Shown here: piece after piece, positions 26,107-33,867 of the stretch
Position numbering within the stretch: position 1 is the stretch's first letter
How the letters are laid out: the number at the start of each line of letters is the position of its first letter
Source: Pseudomonas fontis
Lineage (GTDB): Bacteria; Pseudomonadota; Gammaproteobacteria; Pseudomonadales; Pseudomonadaceae
Direction of reading: 5' to 3'
DNA: 64,000 nt
Assembly: GCF_028656955.1 (NCBI RefSeq)
Contig: NZ_JAMDGY010000014.1
Span: forward strand, 62,001-126,000
Made by a program: the position numbers and the translations under genes
Notes under the pieces: generated by a model
Told to the model about the DNA's origin: nothing
What the model saw: only the letters and a program-made list of their open reading frames with translations
The model's database searches: none

Positions 26107-26123
26107 TTGGCACAGGTCCTGCT
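26107..26123 (+). promoter_or_regulatory. Sigma54 promoter of the dicarboxylate permease gene
   Basis: TTGGCAC-AGGTCC-TGCT has the -24 GG and -12 GC exactly 10 bp apart, matching TGGCAC-N5-TTGC except one T. It is 59 bp upstream of the start codon and directly downstream of a sigma54 activator gene. Confidence 0.75.
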
Positions 26124-26182
26124 ATAGCCGGATCAGGCTGCGTTTCGGCGCGCTCCACAAAAACAACTAGAAGGTTCCTGCA

Positions 26183-27502
26183 ATGGATAATTCCACCTCC
26201 CTGCCTGCCGGGGCGGCCATCGCGCCGGCTGCGGAAAAAACCACCTCCAGTCGTCTCAAGTCGATCTTCAGCGGCTCGATCGGCAACATGGTCGAGTGGT
26301 ACGACTGGTACGTCTATGCAGCATTCTCGCTGTACTTCGCCAAGGCCTTCTTCCCGGCTGGCGACACCACTGCCCAACTGCTGAACACCGCTGCGATCTT
26401 CGCCGTGGGCTTCCTGATGCGCCCGATTGGTGGCTGGCTGATGGGCATCTATGCCGACCGCAAGGGCCGCAAAGCCGCGCTGATGGCCTCGGTCCTGCTG
26501 ATGTGCGCAGGCTCGCTGGTAATCGCCCTGACCCCTGGCTATGAAACCATCGGCGTGGCTGCGCCAGTGTTGCTGGTAGTGGCGCGGCTGATGCAGGGCC
26601 TGTCGGTGGGTGGTGAATACGGCACCTCGGCGACCTACCTCAGTGAAATGGCCACCAAGGAACGCCGTGGCTTCTTCTCCAGCTTCCAGTACGTGACCCT
26701 GATTTCCGGCCAGCTCATCGCGCTGGCGGTGCTGATCATCCTGCAACAGACCCTGACCACCGAGCAGCTGTACGCTTGGGGCTGGCGTGTACCCTTCGTG
26801 ATCGGCGCGCTGTGCGCGGTGGTTGCGCTGTACCTGCGTCGTGGCATGGAAGAGACGGCCTCCTTCACCAAGAAGGAGAAGTCCAAGGAAAGCCTGATGC
26901 GCACCCTGATGCGCCACCCCAAGGAACTGGCGACCGTGGTCGGCCTGACCATGGGCGGCACCCTGGCGTTCTACACCTACACCACCTACATGCAGAAGTA
27001 CCTGGTGAACACGGTGGGCATGAGCATCAGCGACTCGACCACCATTTCGGCGGCCACGTTGTTCCTGTTCATGTGCTTGCAGCCGGTGATCGGCAGCCTC
27101 TCGGACAAGATCGGCCGGCGCCCGATCCTGATCGCCTTCGGCGTGCTGGGCACCCTGTGCACCGTGCCGATCCTCACCACCTTGCACACCATCCAGACCT
27201 GGTGGGGCGCGTTCTTCCTGATCATGGCGGCGCTGATCATCGTCAGTGGCTACACCTCGATCAACGCCGTGGTGAAGGCCGAGCTGTTCCCGACCGAAAT
27301 CCGTGCCTTGGGCGTCGGCCTGCCGTACGCGCTGACCGTGTCGATCTTTGGCGGTACTGCGGAATACGTGGCGCTGTGGTTCAAGAGCGCGGGCATGGAG
27401 ACCGGCTACTACTGGTACGTGACCGCCTGTATTGCCTGTTCGTTGCTGGTGTATGTGTTCATGAAGGACACCCGCAAGCATTCGCGGATCACCACCGACT
27501 GA
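26183..27502 (+). CDS. kgtP: MFS alpha-ketoglutarate/dicarboxylate permease
   Basis: 439-aa major-facilitator proton symporter of the metabolite:H+ family, with 12 membrane segments. The N-terminal motif GNMVEWYDWYVYAAFSLYFA is diagnostic of KgtP/ShiA-type carriers, and the loop 2-3 signature GIYADRKGRK and [20 protein letters not shown] are intact. The sigma54 promoter and adjacent MifS/MifR-like pair suggest alpha-ketoglutarate or glutarate as substrate. RBS AGAAGG precedes the ATG. The gene ends at a strong terminator. A paralogue, pcaT, lies at 60982-62271. The exact substrate is an inference. Confidence 0.85.
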   Translation: MDNSTSLPAGAAIAPAAEKTTSSRLKSIFSGSIGNMVEWYDWYVYAAFSLYFAKAFFPAGDTTAQLLNTAAIFAVGFLMRPIGGWLMGIYADRKGRKAALMASVLLMCAGSLVIALTPGYETIGVAAPVLLVVARLMQGLSVGGEYGTSATYLSEMATKERRGFFSSFQYVTLISGQLIALAVLIILQQTLTTEQLYAWGWRVPFVIGALCAVVALYLRRGMEETASFTKKEKSKESLMRTLMRHPKELATVVGLTMGGTLAFYTYTTYMQKYLVNTVGMSISDSTTISAATLFLFMCLQPVIGSLSDKIGRRPILIAFGVLGTLCTVPILTTLHTIQTWWGAFFLIMAALIIVSGYTSINAVVKAELFPTEIRALGVGLPYALTVSIFGGTAEYVALWFKSAGMETGYYWYVTACIACSLLVYVFMKDTRKHSRITTD

Positions 27503-27523
27503 GTACAGTAGGGTTGTAGAGAA

Positions 27524-27552
27524 GGGGCGCCCAGCGATGGGCGCCCCTTTTT
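27524..27552 (+). terminator. Rho-independent terminator after kgtP
   Basis: GGGGCGCCC-AGCGAT-GGGCGCCCC, a perfect 9-bp GC stem, followed by TTTTT. Confidence 0.92.
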
Positions 27553-27620
27553 AGTTTGTGCGGCTTAATGCCCGATTAATTCGCCCCGGGCACGCTGTAT
27601 TGGCTGGAACGAAATGCCCC

Positions 27621-27697
27621 CTGTGGGAGCCGGCCTTGCCGGCGATGAGGCCGGCACAGTCACACAGCAATCGCCGGCAAGGCCGGCTCCCACAGGG
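27621..27697. repeat. REP pair (inverted, near-perfect)
   Basis: Forward copy CTGTGGGAGCCGGCCTTGCC... at 27621-27654 and reverse copy at 27669-27697 ending GGCTCCCACAGG. The rest of the 326-bp gap 27503-27828 holds the kgtP terminator and an AT-rich stretch (27718-27800) that probably carries the promoter of the next gene. Confidence 0.9.
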
Positions 27698-27828
27698 GCT
27701 GTGTCGCCACACACATCGAATAAACTGATTTTTAGACGCTAATTTTTGCGCTTTTTAATCAATTTAATCGGCGTAGCATCAACTCCATCGAAACAAAACA
27801 ACCCCTGACCTACCCCGGAGCAACGACC

Positions 27829-28116
27829 ATGAAAACCAAACTGATCCTTACCCTCGCTTTCTCGGTACTGGCTGCCAACGCATTTGCCGAAGACGGTTTT
27901 GACCGTACCAACGCCCACAACTTTGCAGTTGAACAAACCCAGGCCGTCAACGTCGCAGCAGATGGTTTCGACCGCACTGGCGCAGGCAAAATTGCTGCAG
28001 ACGGTTCTGATCGCACCGGTGGTGTCCGCGTCGCCGCAGACGGTTTCGACCGCACTGGCGCAGGCAAATTTGCCGCAGACGGTTTCGACCGCACCCAGGC
28101 CCACCGCATCAGCTAA
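27829..28116 (+). CDS. Small secreted protein with tandem DG(F/S)DRT repeats
   Basis: 95-aa exported protein I do not recognise functionally. A classical signal peptide (MKTKLILTLAFSVLAANAFA) should be cleaved after residue 20, leaving about 75 residues. The mature part consists of five copies of a unit starting DG(F/S)DRT, the last four on a strict 13-residue period (AADGFDRTGAGKI, AADGSDRTGGVRV, and so on). There is no cysteine and no further hydrophobic segment. Each unit has one aspartate pair and an arginine. A good GGAG lies 8 nt before the ATG, an AT-rich promoter region is upstream and a hairpin terminator downstream, so it is a genuine single-gene transcript. Periplasmic or extracellular location is inferred. 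Confidence 0.8.
   Translation: MKTKLILTLAFSVLAANAFAEDGFDRTNAHNFAVEQTQAVNVAADGFDRTGAGKIAADGSDRTGGVRVAADGFDRTGAGKFAADGFDRTQAHRIS
27892..28113 (+). repeat. Tandem 39-bp coding repeats
   Basis: Units begin at 27892, 27961, 28000, 28039 and 28078; the last four are exactly 39 bp apart. Units 2 and 4 are almost identical in DNA, indicating recent duplication or conversion, while unit 3 has diverged. Confidence 0.85.
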
Positions 28117-28136
28117 ACACTGACGATGTGCTTCAC

Positions 28137-28165
28137 AGCCCGGCCTCGGCCGGGCTTAGTTGTTT
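28137..28165 (+). terminator. Terminator after the repeat-protein gene
   Basis: AGCCCGGCC-TC-GGCCGGGCT stem followed by TAGTTGTTT, 20 bp after the stop codon. Confidence 0.75.
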
Positions 28166-28221
28166 CCAGGGCACGCAGGTCTTGGCACACTAGGCCATCC
28201 CTCCGCCCACAAGGCCCCCCG

Positions 28222-28827
28222 ATGTACTACTACGAACCTGCAAAAGGCCACGGTCTGCCTCACGATCCATTCAATGCCATCGTCGGCCCGCGCCCGATTG
28301 GCTGGATCTCCTCCCACGACCGTGAAGGTCGCCTGAACCTGGCGCCGTACAGCTTCTTCAACGCCTTCAACTACATTCCGCCGATCATCGGTTTCTGCAG
28401 TGTCGGGCGCAAAGACAGCCTGAACAACATCGAGCAGACCGGCGAGTTCGCCTGGAACCTGGCCACCCGCCCATTGGCCGAAGCCATGAACCAGAGCTGC
28501 GCCGCCGTGGCGCCGGAAATCGACGAGTTTGCCTTGAGCCAACTGACCCCGGCCGCCTCGCGAGTGATTGCAGTGCCGCGCGTACTGGAAAGCCCGGTGT
28601 CGTTCGAATGCAAGGTGACCCAGATCGTGCAGCTGCAAACGGCCGCGCAGGCGCTGGTGCCGAGCTGGCTGATCCTGGGGGAAGTGGTCGCGGTGCACAT
28701 TGCCGAGCACCTGCTCAAAGACGGGATCTACGACACCGCCGCCGCCGAACCGATCTTGCGCGGTGGCGGCCCGGCGGATTACTTCGAACTGGGCAACCTG
28801 TTCAAGATGCGTCGCCCGGGGATCTGA
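28222..28827 (+). CDS. Flavin reductase family protein (FMN-binding split barrel)
   Basis: 201-aa flavin reductase-like protein, which binds FMN in a split-barrel fold. Typical segments are PFNAIVGPRPIGWISS (14-29), then NLAPYSFFNAFNYIPPIIGFCS, where flavin contacts lie, and FECKVTQIV. The length fits the single-domain family that includes flavin:NADH reductases of two-component monooxygenases, but no oxygenase partner is adjacent. The ATG at 28222 gives the standard MYYYEPAKGHGLPHDPFNAI start. It converges with the small gene at 28829, with 1 bp between stops. Confidence 0.87.
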   Translation: MYYYEPAKGHGLPHDPFNAIVGPRPIGWISSHDREGRLNLAPYSFFNAFNYIPPIIGFCSVGRKDSLNNIEQTGEFAWNLATRPLAEAMNQSCAAVAPEIDEFALSQLTPAASRVIAVPRVLESPVSFECKVTQIVQLQTAAQALVPSWLILGEVVAVHIAEHLLKDGIYDTAAAEPILRGGGPADYFELGNLFKMRRPGI

Positions 28828-28828
28828 A

Positions 28829-29059
28829 TCACCAGAGCAGTTCGCCGGCGTCGCTGACGCCGGTCAGGCGCGCCAGCTCAGCGCTGGCCGCTTCGTCGGC
28901 GTCCAAAGCGGTCTTGAAGGTCTGCCCGTCGAGCACTTTGTGAAAATGTGGTGCACCACCGGCGCCCAGGCCTTTCACGGCAATCGCGGCGCTGTAGCCA
29001 CCCTCGCCCGGAACCACTGCCGATACTGCCTCGAACGACTCAAATTCTTTACGTGCCAT
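28829..29059 (-). CDS. Conserved small hypothetical protein
   Basis: 76-aa cytoplasmic protein of unknown function. The pattern EFESFEAVSAVVPGEGGYSAAIAVKG is compatible with one small beta-sheet domain; it has no signal peptide and no cysteine. The ATG at 29059 has an upstream GC-rich leader with a weak ribosome site; an ATG five codons earlier (29074) is possible. It is 39 bp downstream of the monooxygenase-domain gene on the same strand and may be co-transcribed with it. Confidence 0.6.
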   Translation of the reverse strand: MARKEFESFEAVSAVVPGEGGYSAAIAVKGLGAGGAPHFHKVLDGQTFKTALDADEAASAELARLTGVSDAGELLW

Positions 29060-29098
29060 GCCGGTTACATCCACATCGGTTGCAGGAAAGCGCGCATT

Positions 29099-29407
29099 CT
29101 AACCTGCCGAGGGCGCCATGAACGTCTGCAAGTCGAGGCTGTCCATCAGCCGTGTCTGCGCCAGTTCGCCGAACAGTTGCAGGCTGGGCGAGGTGAAGTA
29201 GTCGTTGAGTGCCGACTGGTCGGCCCACAGCCCCGTGAGCAACCACAGGTCGGCATCGCAGGTGGAGCGTTGCAGGCTGAAATGCAGGCAACCTGGCGTT
29301 TGCCGGCAAGGTTCGAGCAATTGTTGCAGGCGCTCACCAAGCTCGACCGAGCGGCCGGCACTGGCGCGCACGAAGGAGAGATGGCTGACCGGTTTGGATG
29401 AAGTCAT
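29099..29407 (-). CDS. Antibiotic biosynthesis monooxygenase (ABM) domain protein
   Basis: 102-aa dimeric ferredoxin-like-fold protein of the ABM/YgiN family. The family layout is visible: VSHLSFVRASAGRSVELGERL, a helix followed by CRQTPGCLHFSLQRS, then LWLLTGLWADQSALNDYFTSP, where the W-x-D segment is characteristic. Members oxidise quinols or detoxify reactive electrophiles, without cofactor. It may protect against reactive compounds; no pathway partner is apparent. The ATG at 29407 is preceded by AGGAG. Upstream lies a 205-bp region with a large palindrome before the divergent AraC gene. Confidence 0.8.
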   Translation of the reverse strand: MTSSKPVSHLSFVRASAGRSVELGERLQQLLEPCRQTPGCLHFSLQRSTCDADLWLLTGLWADQSALNDYFTSPSLQLFGELAQTRLMDSLDLQTFMAPSAG

Positions 29408-29501
29408 GTGCGGTGCTCCTGAAGACGGCCAGAGGGAAACTGCCAGGCTGCCAAGGCTACGGGGGCAGCCGCAAGGGACGGTAGGCGATTCCTGTCGAGG
29501 A

Positions 29502-29536
29502 CTTGCCTGATCCTGCGCGCTGCAGGATCAGGCAAG
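29502..29536. promoter_or_regulatory. Perfect 15-bp inverted repeat between divergent genes
   Basis: CTTGCCTGATCCTGC, 5-nt loop GCGCT, GCAGGATCAGGCAAG. No T-tract follows on either side, and it lies 76 bp before the AraC start and 95 bp before the ABM start. It could be an operator read by the AraC protein or a bidirectional terminator-like hairpin. Confidence 0.55.
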
Positions 29537-29612
29537 AACCCGGCAGCATCCATCTAGCGCTCGGGCTTGCACAAACCTATGCTGGCTAAGGTCCGCAGAG
29601 GAACACCTGCCC

Positions 29613-30542
29613 ATGACAGCCCCCGAATGCCTTCATCCACCGCTTGATCCTGCGCTGGAAACCCTGCGCCAGGAGCTTGCCGACCTGATCCGTCGCCATG
29701 GCGCGGCACAAGGCGGCGGGCAATCGGCGATCGCCAACCTGTTCCTGGTGCGTTACGAAAATACCGTGCGTTCGATGCCGACACTGGCGCAGCCGGCCCT
29801 GTGCATCCTCGCCCAGGGCAGCAAGGAAGTGTGCCTGGGCGAAGAGCGCTATCTCTACGACCCGCTGCACTACATGGTGGTGTCGGTGGCCATGCCGATC
29901 AGCGGCGTGCTGCTCGAAGCCAGCCCGGAGAACCCCAGCCTGGGTATTCGCCTGGACATCGACCCGGCAGAAATCAACCACCTGATCGCCGAGGCCGGGC
30001 CCATGAGCGTGCCCTCGTTGCCCTCGGGGCGCGGTCTGTATATAGAGCGCCTGGATACGCAGTTGCTCGATGCCTTGCTGCGCATGATTCGCCTGCTGGA
30101 CACGCCGAAGGATATTCCGGTGCTCGCGCCGTTGATCCGCAGGGAGATCCTCTACCGATTGCTGCGTGGCCAGCAGGGTGCGCGGCTGTATGAGATTGCC
30201 ATGGCCAATACCCAGACGCACCGGGTGTGCCAGGCCATCCAGTGGCTGAACGTGCACTACCACAAGCCGCTGCGCATAGATGACCTGGCGCGGGAGGTGA
30301 ACCTGAGTACGTCGACCTTGCACCACCGCTTCAAGGCGGTGACTTCGATGAGCCCGTTGCAGTATCAGAAGCAGCTGCGGTTGCAGGAAGCACGGCGCTT
30401 GATGCTCAACGATGGGCTGGAAGCCTCGGTGGCGGGGTATCGGGTGGGGTATGAAAGCCCTTCGCAGTTCAGCCGGGAATACAGCCGGCTGTATGGCGCG
30501 CCGCCGTTGCGGGATATGGCGCGATTGCGCAGTGCCCTTTGA
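29613..30542 (+). CDS. AraC family transcriptional regulator with AraC_N domain
   Basis: 309-aa regulator of the AraC_N branch. The N-terminal cupin-like domain (about 30-190) has RYENTVRSMPTLAQPALCILAQGSKEV and YMVVSVAMPISG, both hallmarks of this group, whose members often control an adjacent oxidoreductase or aldehyde dehydrogenase. The C-terminal pair of helix-turn-helix motifs (205-300) contains DDLAREVNLSTSTLHHRFKAVTSMSP and YRVGYESPSQFSREYSR. It may regulate itself or the divergent ABM gene; the 15-bp palindrome is the obvious candidate site. RBS AGAGGAA. The inducer is unknown. Confidence 0.9.
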   Translation: MTAPECLHPPLDPALETLRQELADLIRRHGAAQGGGQSAIANLFLVRYENTVRSMPTLAQPALCILAQGSKEVCLGEERYLYDPLHYMVVSVAMPISGVLLEASPENPSLGIRLDIDPAEINHLIAEAGPMSVPSLPSGRGLYIERLDTQLLDALLRMIRLLDTPKDIPVLAPLIRREILYRLLRGQQGARLYEIAMANTQTHRVCQAIQWLNVHYHKPLRIDDLAREVNLSTSTLHHRFKAVTSMSPLQYQKQLRLQEARRLMLNDGLEASVAGYRVGYESPSQFSREYSRLYGAPPLRDMARLRSAL

Positions 30543-30549
30543 ATTGCTT

Positions 30550-30619
30550 TCGCCTGCATGGCAGGCGCCGCCTTTGGGAGCCCCACGGGCTCCAGCGCAG
30601 CCTGACGGCAGCGGCTACA
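30550..30619. repeat. Palindromic intergenic repeat, class 2 (left-truncated)
   Basis: It contains the CGCCTGCATGGCAGGCG hairpin, GGGAGCCCCACGGGCTCC and the right end CGGCAGCGGCTACA, but the TGTAGCCGCTGCCG left end is missing. Confidence 0.65.
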
Positions 30620-30642
30620 AAAAATTGTGCAAGACCGTTACT

Positions 30643-30674
30643 CCTGTGGGAGCCGGCCTTGCCGGCGATGGGGG
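30643..30674. repeat. Single REP
   Basis: CCTGTGGGAGCCGGCC... forward copy, abutting the stop codon of the aldehyde dehydrogenase gene. Confidence 0.85.
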
Positions 30675-32120
30675 CTAAACCGCCCTCACGACATGCTTGA
30701 TCTCCTGGAAGGCGCTCAGCCCCCAAGGCCCCAGCTCACGCCCAAGGCTGCTCTGCTTGTAGCCACCCCACGCGGTCTGCGGGAAGATCACCTGCGGCGC
30801 ATTGATCCACACCAGCCCGGCCTGTAGCCCATTGGCTACCCGCTGCGCCGCTTGCAGATCCTGCCCCACCACACTGGCGACTAGCCCGAATTCACTGTCA
30901 TTGGCCAGCCTCAACGCCTCAGCCTCATCGGCCACCCGGCGCAGGCACAGCACCGGGCCGAAAATCTCTTCGCGCCACAACGCGCTGTCCAGCGGCACCT
31001 CGGTGAACACCGTCGGTTCGACAAAGTAGCCACATGGCTGCCCCACCGGCCGTTGCCCGCCCAGCAGCAACTGTGCCCCGACGTGTACGCCTTGCTCGAT
31101 ATGCGCCAGCACCCGCTGATACTGGGCCTGGTTCACCAGCGGCCCCATGTCCCACTCGCCAGTGAACGGGTCACCCACGCGAATCTCGGCCACACGCTGC
31201 TTGAGCAAAGTGACGAAGTCCTCGTACAGCGCCTCGGCAATCAACACCCGGCTGGTCGCCGAGCACATCTGCCCGGCATTGAAGAAGCCGCCGGCACAGG
31301 CCAGCTCCACTGCCAATGCCAGGTCTGCCGACTCCAGCACCAGCAATGCCGACTTGCCGCCCAGCTCCAGGCTCACGCCCTTCACGGTTTCTGCCGCACG
31401 CTGCATCACCTGCACGCCGACCGCATTGCTGCCGGTGAACGAGACCTTGGCAATGCGTGGGTCACTGGCAATCGGCGCGCCGACGGCCAGCCCGGTGCCA
31501 CACACCAGGTTGAACACGCCATTGGGCAAGCCCGCCTCGGCAATGATCGCCGCCAGCTCCAGCTCGGCCAGCGGCGTGACTTCCGAAGGTTTGAGCACCA
31601 CGCAACAACCAGCCGCCAAGGCCGGCGCCAGCTTCCAGGCGGTGGTCACCATCGGGAAGTTCCACGGCACGATCAGGCCGACGACACCGCACGGCTCGCG
31701 GCGCACGCGGGCAACGAAATCGTCAGTCGGCAAGGCCACGTCGACGTCCAGGCCAGCTACTTCGGCCAGCCCGGCGTAGTAGTCGAAGGTCGCAATCACA
31801 TCATCGACATCCATCCCCGCTTCGCCCAGCGGCTTGCCGTTGTTGCTCGACTGCAGCTCGATCAGGCGCTCACGCCGTGCTTCGACCCCACGGGCAATGC
31901 TGCGCAAGACTTCAGCGCGTTGCGCGCCGCTGGTGCTCGACCAACCGGCGAATGCCTGCTGGGCAGCCAAGGCTGCGCGCTCCACTGCCTGCGCATCACC
32001 ACCGGCAACCTGCGCCAGCGGCTGCTCATTGCTCGGGTTGGTCACTGCCAGCAACTGCGGGCCATGCTGCCAGGCACCATCGATGTACAGGCCCGCGACC
32101 GTCTGGTTGAGGGCGATCAT
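30675..32120 (-). CDS. NAD(P)-dependent aldehyde dehydrogenase (betaine/guanidinobutyraldehyde type)
   Basis: 481-aa class I aldehyde dehydrogenase, oxidising an aldehyde to an acid. The NAD-binding PWNFPM segment is at 152-157, the catalytic base E252 in LELGGKS and the nucleophile C286 in NAGQMCSATSR. The sequence type is betaine/aminoaldehyde dehydrogenase. Its ATG overlaps the TGA of the upstream decarboxylase (ATGA), so the two enzymes are coupled: the decarboxylase would deliver the aldehyde this enzyme oxidises. If the decarboxylase acts on 2-ketoarginine, the substrate here is 4-guanidinobutyraldehyde, an inference from context. Confidence 0.88.
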   Translation of the reverse strand: MIALNQTVAGLYIDGAWQHGPQLLAVTNPSNEQPLAQVAGGDAQAVERAALAAQQAFAGWSSTSGAQRAEVLRSIARGVEARRERLIELQSSNNGKPLGEAGMDVDDVIATFDYYAGLAEVAGLDVDVALPTDDFVARVRREPCGVVGLIVPWNFPMVTTAWKLAPALAAGCCVVLKPSEVTPLAELELAAIIAEAGLPNGVFNLVCGTGLAVGAPIASDPRIAKVSFTGSNAVGVQVMQRAAETVKGVSLELGGKSALLVLESADLALAVELACAGGFFNAGQMCSATSRVLIAEALYEDFVTLLKQRVAEIRVGDPFTGEWDMGPLVNQAQYQRVLAHIEQGVHVGAQLLLGGQRPVGQPCGYFVEPTVFTEVPLDSALWREEIFGPVLCLRRVADEAEALRLANDSEFGLVASVVGQDLQAAQRVANGLQAGLVWINAPQVIFPQTAWGGYKQSSLGRELGPWGLSAFQEIKHVVRAV

Positions 32121-33754
32121 GCGTTCACCGCCTTCGTCCATTGGTTCTGGTCGATCTCGATCAGGGTCGGGCCCTGGCGATCACTGGCCTGGCGCAGCGC
32201 TTCGCGCAGTTGCTCGACGCCCTGCACCGCCTCGGCGGCGCAACCCAGGGCCTTGGCCACACCGACGAAGTCCGGGGTGTGGATGTCCACACCCACCGGT
32301 TCGATGGCGCGGTTGACCATGTACTTCTTGATCTCTTCGTAGCCCTGGTTATTCCACAGCAGCACGATCAATGGCACCTGCGCTTCCACTGCACTGGCCA
32401 GCTCCGGCAGGGTGAACTGCAAGCCACCATCGCCGATCAGGCACACCGCCGGCAGGCGCTTGCCCGGCTCGGCGGCGCTGCCCAGCCAGGCGCCCATGGC
32501 AGCCGGCAAGGCATAGCCGAGGGTGCCGTAGCCGGTGGAAGCGTTGAACCAGCGACGCGGGTGGTCGAGGTCCAGGGTCAGGTTGCCGGTGTACACCGGC
32601 TGGGTCGAATCGCCGACCAGGACCGCGTTGGGCAGGGTATCGAGGATGGTGTTGAGGAACAGCGTCTGCGCCTGCATGGCCGGGTCCCATTCGCCCGCCA
32701 GCACTTCGCGCAAGCGCGTGGCCCGCGCAACGCCCCAATCGGCGGCGCGTACGGGTGCCGGCAGCTCGGCCAGGGCTTGCAGCACGGCCTGGGTGGCGAG
32801 TTCGGCATCGGCGACCATGGCCACCTTGGGCGGGTAGTTGCGTACGGTCTGGTCCGGGTCGATGTCGATGCGCAGCAGCGTACCGGGGATCTCGAAGCCG
32901 CCCTTGAAGGTGATGTCGTAGTCGGTTTCCGCCAGCTCGGTGCCGATTGCCAGCACCACGTCGGCCTCACACACCAGTGCGCGGGTGGCGACCAGCGACT
33001 GGGTCGAGCCGATCAGCAGCGGGTGCTTGGCAGGCAACATGCCCTTGGCATTGATGGTCAGGGCAACGGGTGCTTGCAGGTAGTCGGCCAGGCGCGTCAG
33101 CGCAGCGCTGGCGTCGATGGCGCCGCCGCCAGCAAGAATCAACGGGCGACGGGCAGACGCCAACAGCGCAGCCATCTTCGCCGCGGCTGCCGGTGCAGCA
33201 CCGGCACGCTCGATGTGAATTGGCGCGCAATCGAGCAGATGGTCTGCGTCTTCCACCAGCACATCCAGCGGGATCTCGATATGCACCGGGCGTGGGCGTG
33301 CGCCCTCGAACACGGCGAAGGCTCGCGCCAGCACGGCGGGCAGGTCGTCGGCCGACATCAGGGTATGGGAAAACGCCGTCACCCCGGCCACCAGGTTGCT
33401 CTGCGCCGGCAGCTCATGCAGCTTGCCGCGCCCGCCACCCAGCGCGTTGCGCGATTGCACGCTGGAGATCACCAGCATAGGGATCGAGTCGGCGTAGGCC
33501 TGGCCCATGGCGGTGGTGATGTTGGTCATGCCCGGGCCGGTGATGATGAAGCAGACGCCCGGCTTGACGCGGGTCCGCGCATAGCCGTCAGCCATGAAGC
33601 CTGCGCCTTGCTCATGGCGCGGGGTGATGTGGCGGATGCTGGAGCGCGCCAGGCCACGGTAGAGCTCGACGGTGTGCACGCCGGGGATCCCGAACACATG
33701 GTCGACGCCATAGCCTTCAAGGAGTTTTACCAGTACTTCGCCGCATGTGGCCAT
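32117..33754 (-). CDS. aruI: ThDP-dependent decarboxylase, AruI-like (5-guanidino-2-oxopentanoate decarboxylase)
   Basis: 545-aa thiamine-diphosphate enzyme of the acetolactate-synthase fold. The catalytic glutamate is E48 in TPRHEQGAGFMADGYART, and the ThDP/Mg site is GDGGLQFTLPELA...LLWNN. The N-terminus TCGEVLVKLLEGYGVDHVFG and the phrase GKLHELPAQ agree with what I remember of P. aeruginosa AruI, which decarboxylates 2-ketoarginine in the arginine transaminase pathway. A biosynthetic acetolactate synthase is unlikely, as no small subunit is present. No aruH transaminase is nearby, so the pathway would need a transaminase elsewhere. It is first in a two-gene operon with the dehydrogenase, divergent from a LysR gene. 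Confidence 0.75.
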   Translation of the reverse strand: MATCGEVLVKLLEGYGVDHVFGIPGVHTVELYRGLARSSIRHITPRHEQGAGFMADGYARTRVKPGVCFIITGPGMTNITTAMGQAYADSIPMLVISSVQSRNALGGGRGKLHELPAQSNLVAGVTAFSHTLMSADDLPAVLARAFAVFEGARPRPVHIEIPLDVLVEDADHLLDCAPIHIERAGAAPAAAAKMAALLASARRPLILAGGGAIDASAALTRLADYLQAPVALTINAKGMLPAKHPLLIGSTQSLVATRALVCEADVVLAIGTELAETDYDITFKGGFEIPGTLLRIDIDPDQTVRNYPPKVAMVADAELATQAVLQALAELPAPVRAADWGVARATRLREVLAGEWDPAMQAQTLFLNTILDTLPNAVLVGDSTQPVYTGNLTLDLDHPRRWFNASTGYGTLGYALPAAMGAWLGSAAEPGKRLPAVCLIGDGGLQFTLPELASAVEAQVPLIVLLWNNQGYEEIKKYMVNRAIEPVGVDIHTPDFVGVAKALGCAAEAVQGVEQLREALRQASDRQGPTLIEIDQNQWTKAVNA

Positions 33755-33867
33755 GTTCGTCTGCCTGTGATTGTTCTGGAACAAGGCTGCATTGGACCGC
33801 CGGGCGGCTACCGGCACAATGCAAAAATCCTCATACTAGCCATGTCTCCTGATCATGGCTCAAGCAC

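Noticed and set aside
27621..27697. Closely spaced palindromes resembling CRISPR repeats
   Set aside because: They are inverted REP copies, two per site, without regular spacers or cas genes.
28182..28198. TTGGCACACTAGGCCA, sigma54-like, upstream of the flavin reductase gene
   Set aside because: The -12 position reads CA, not GC, at the required spacing.
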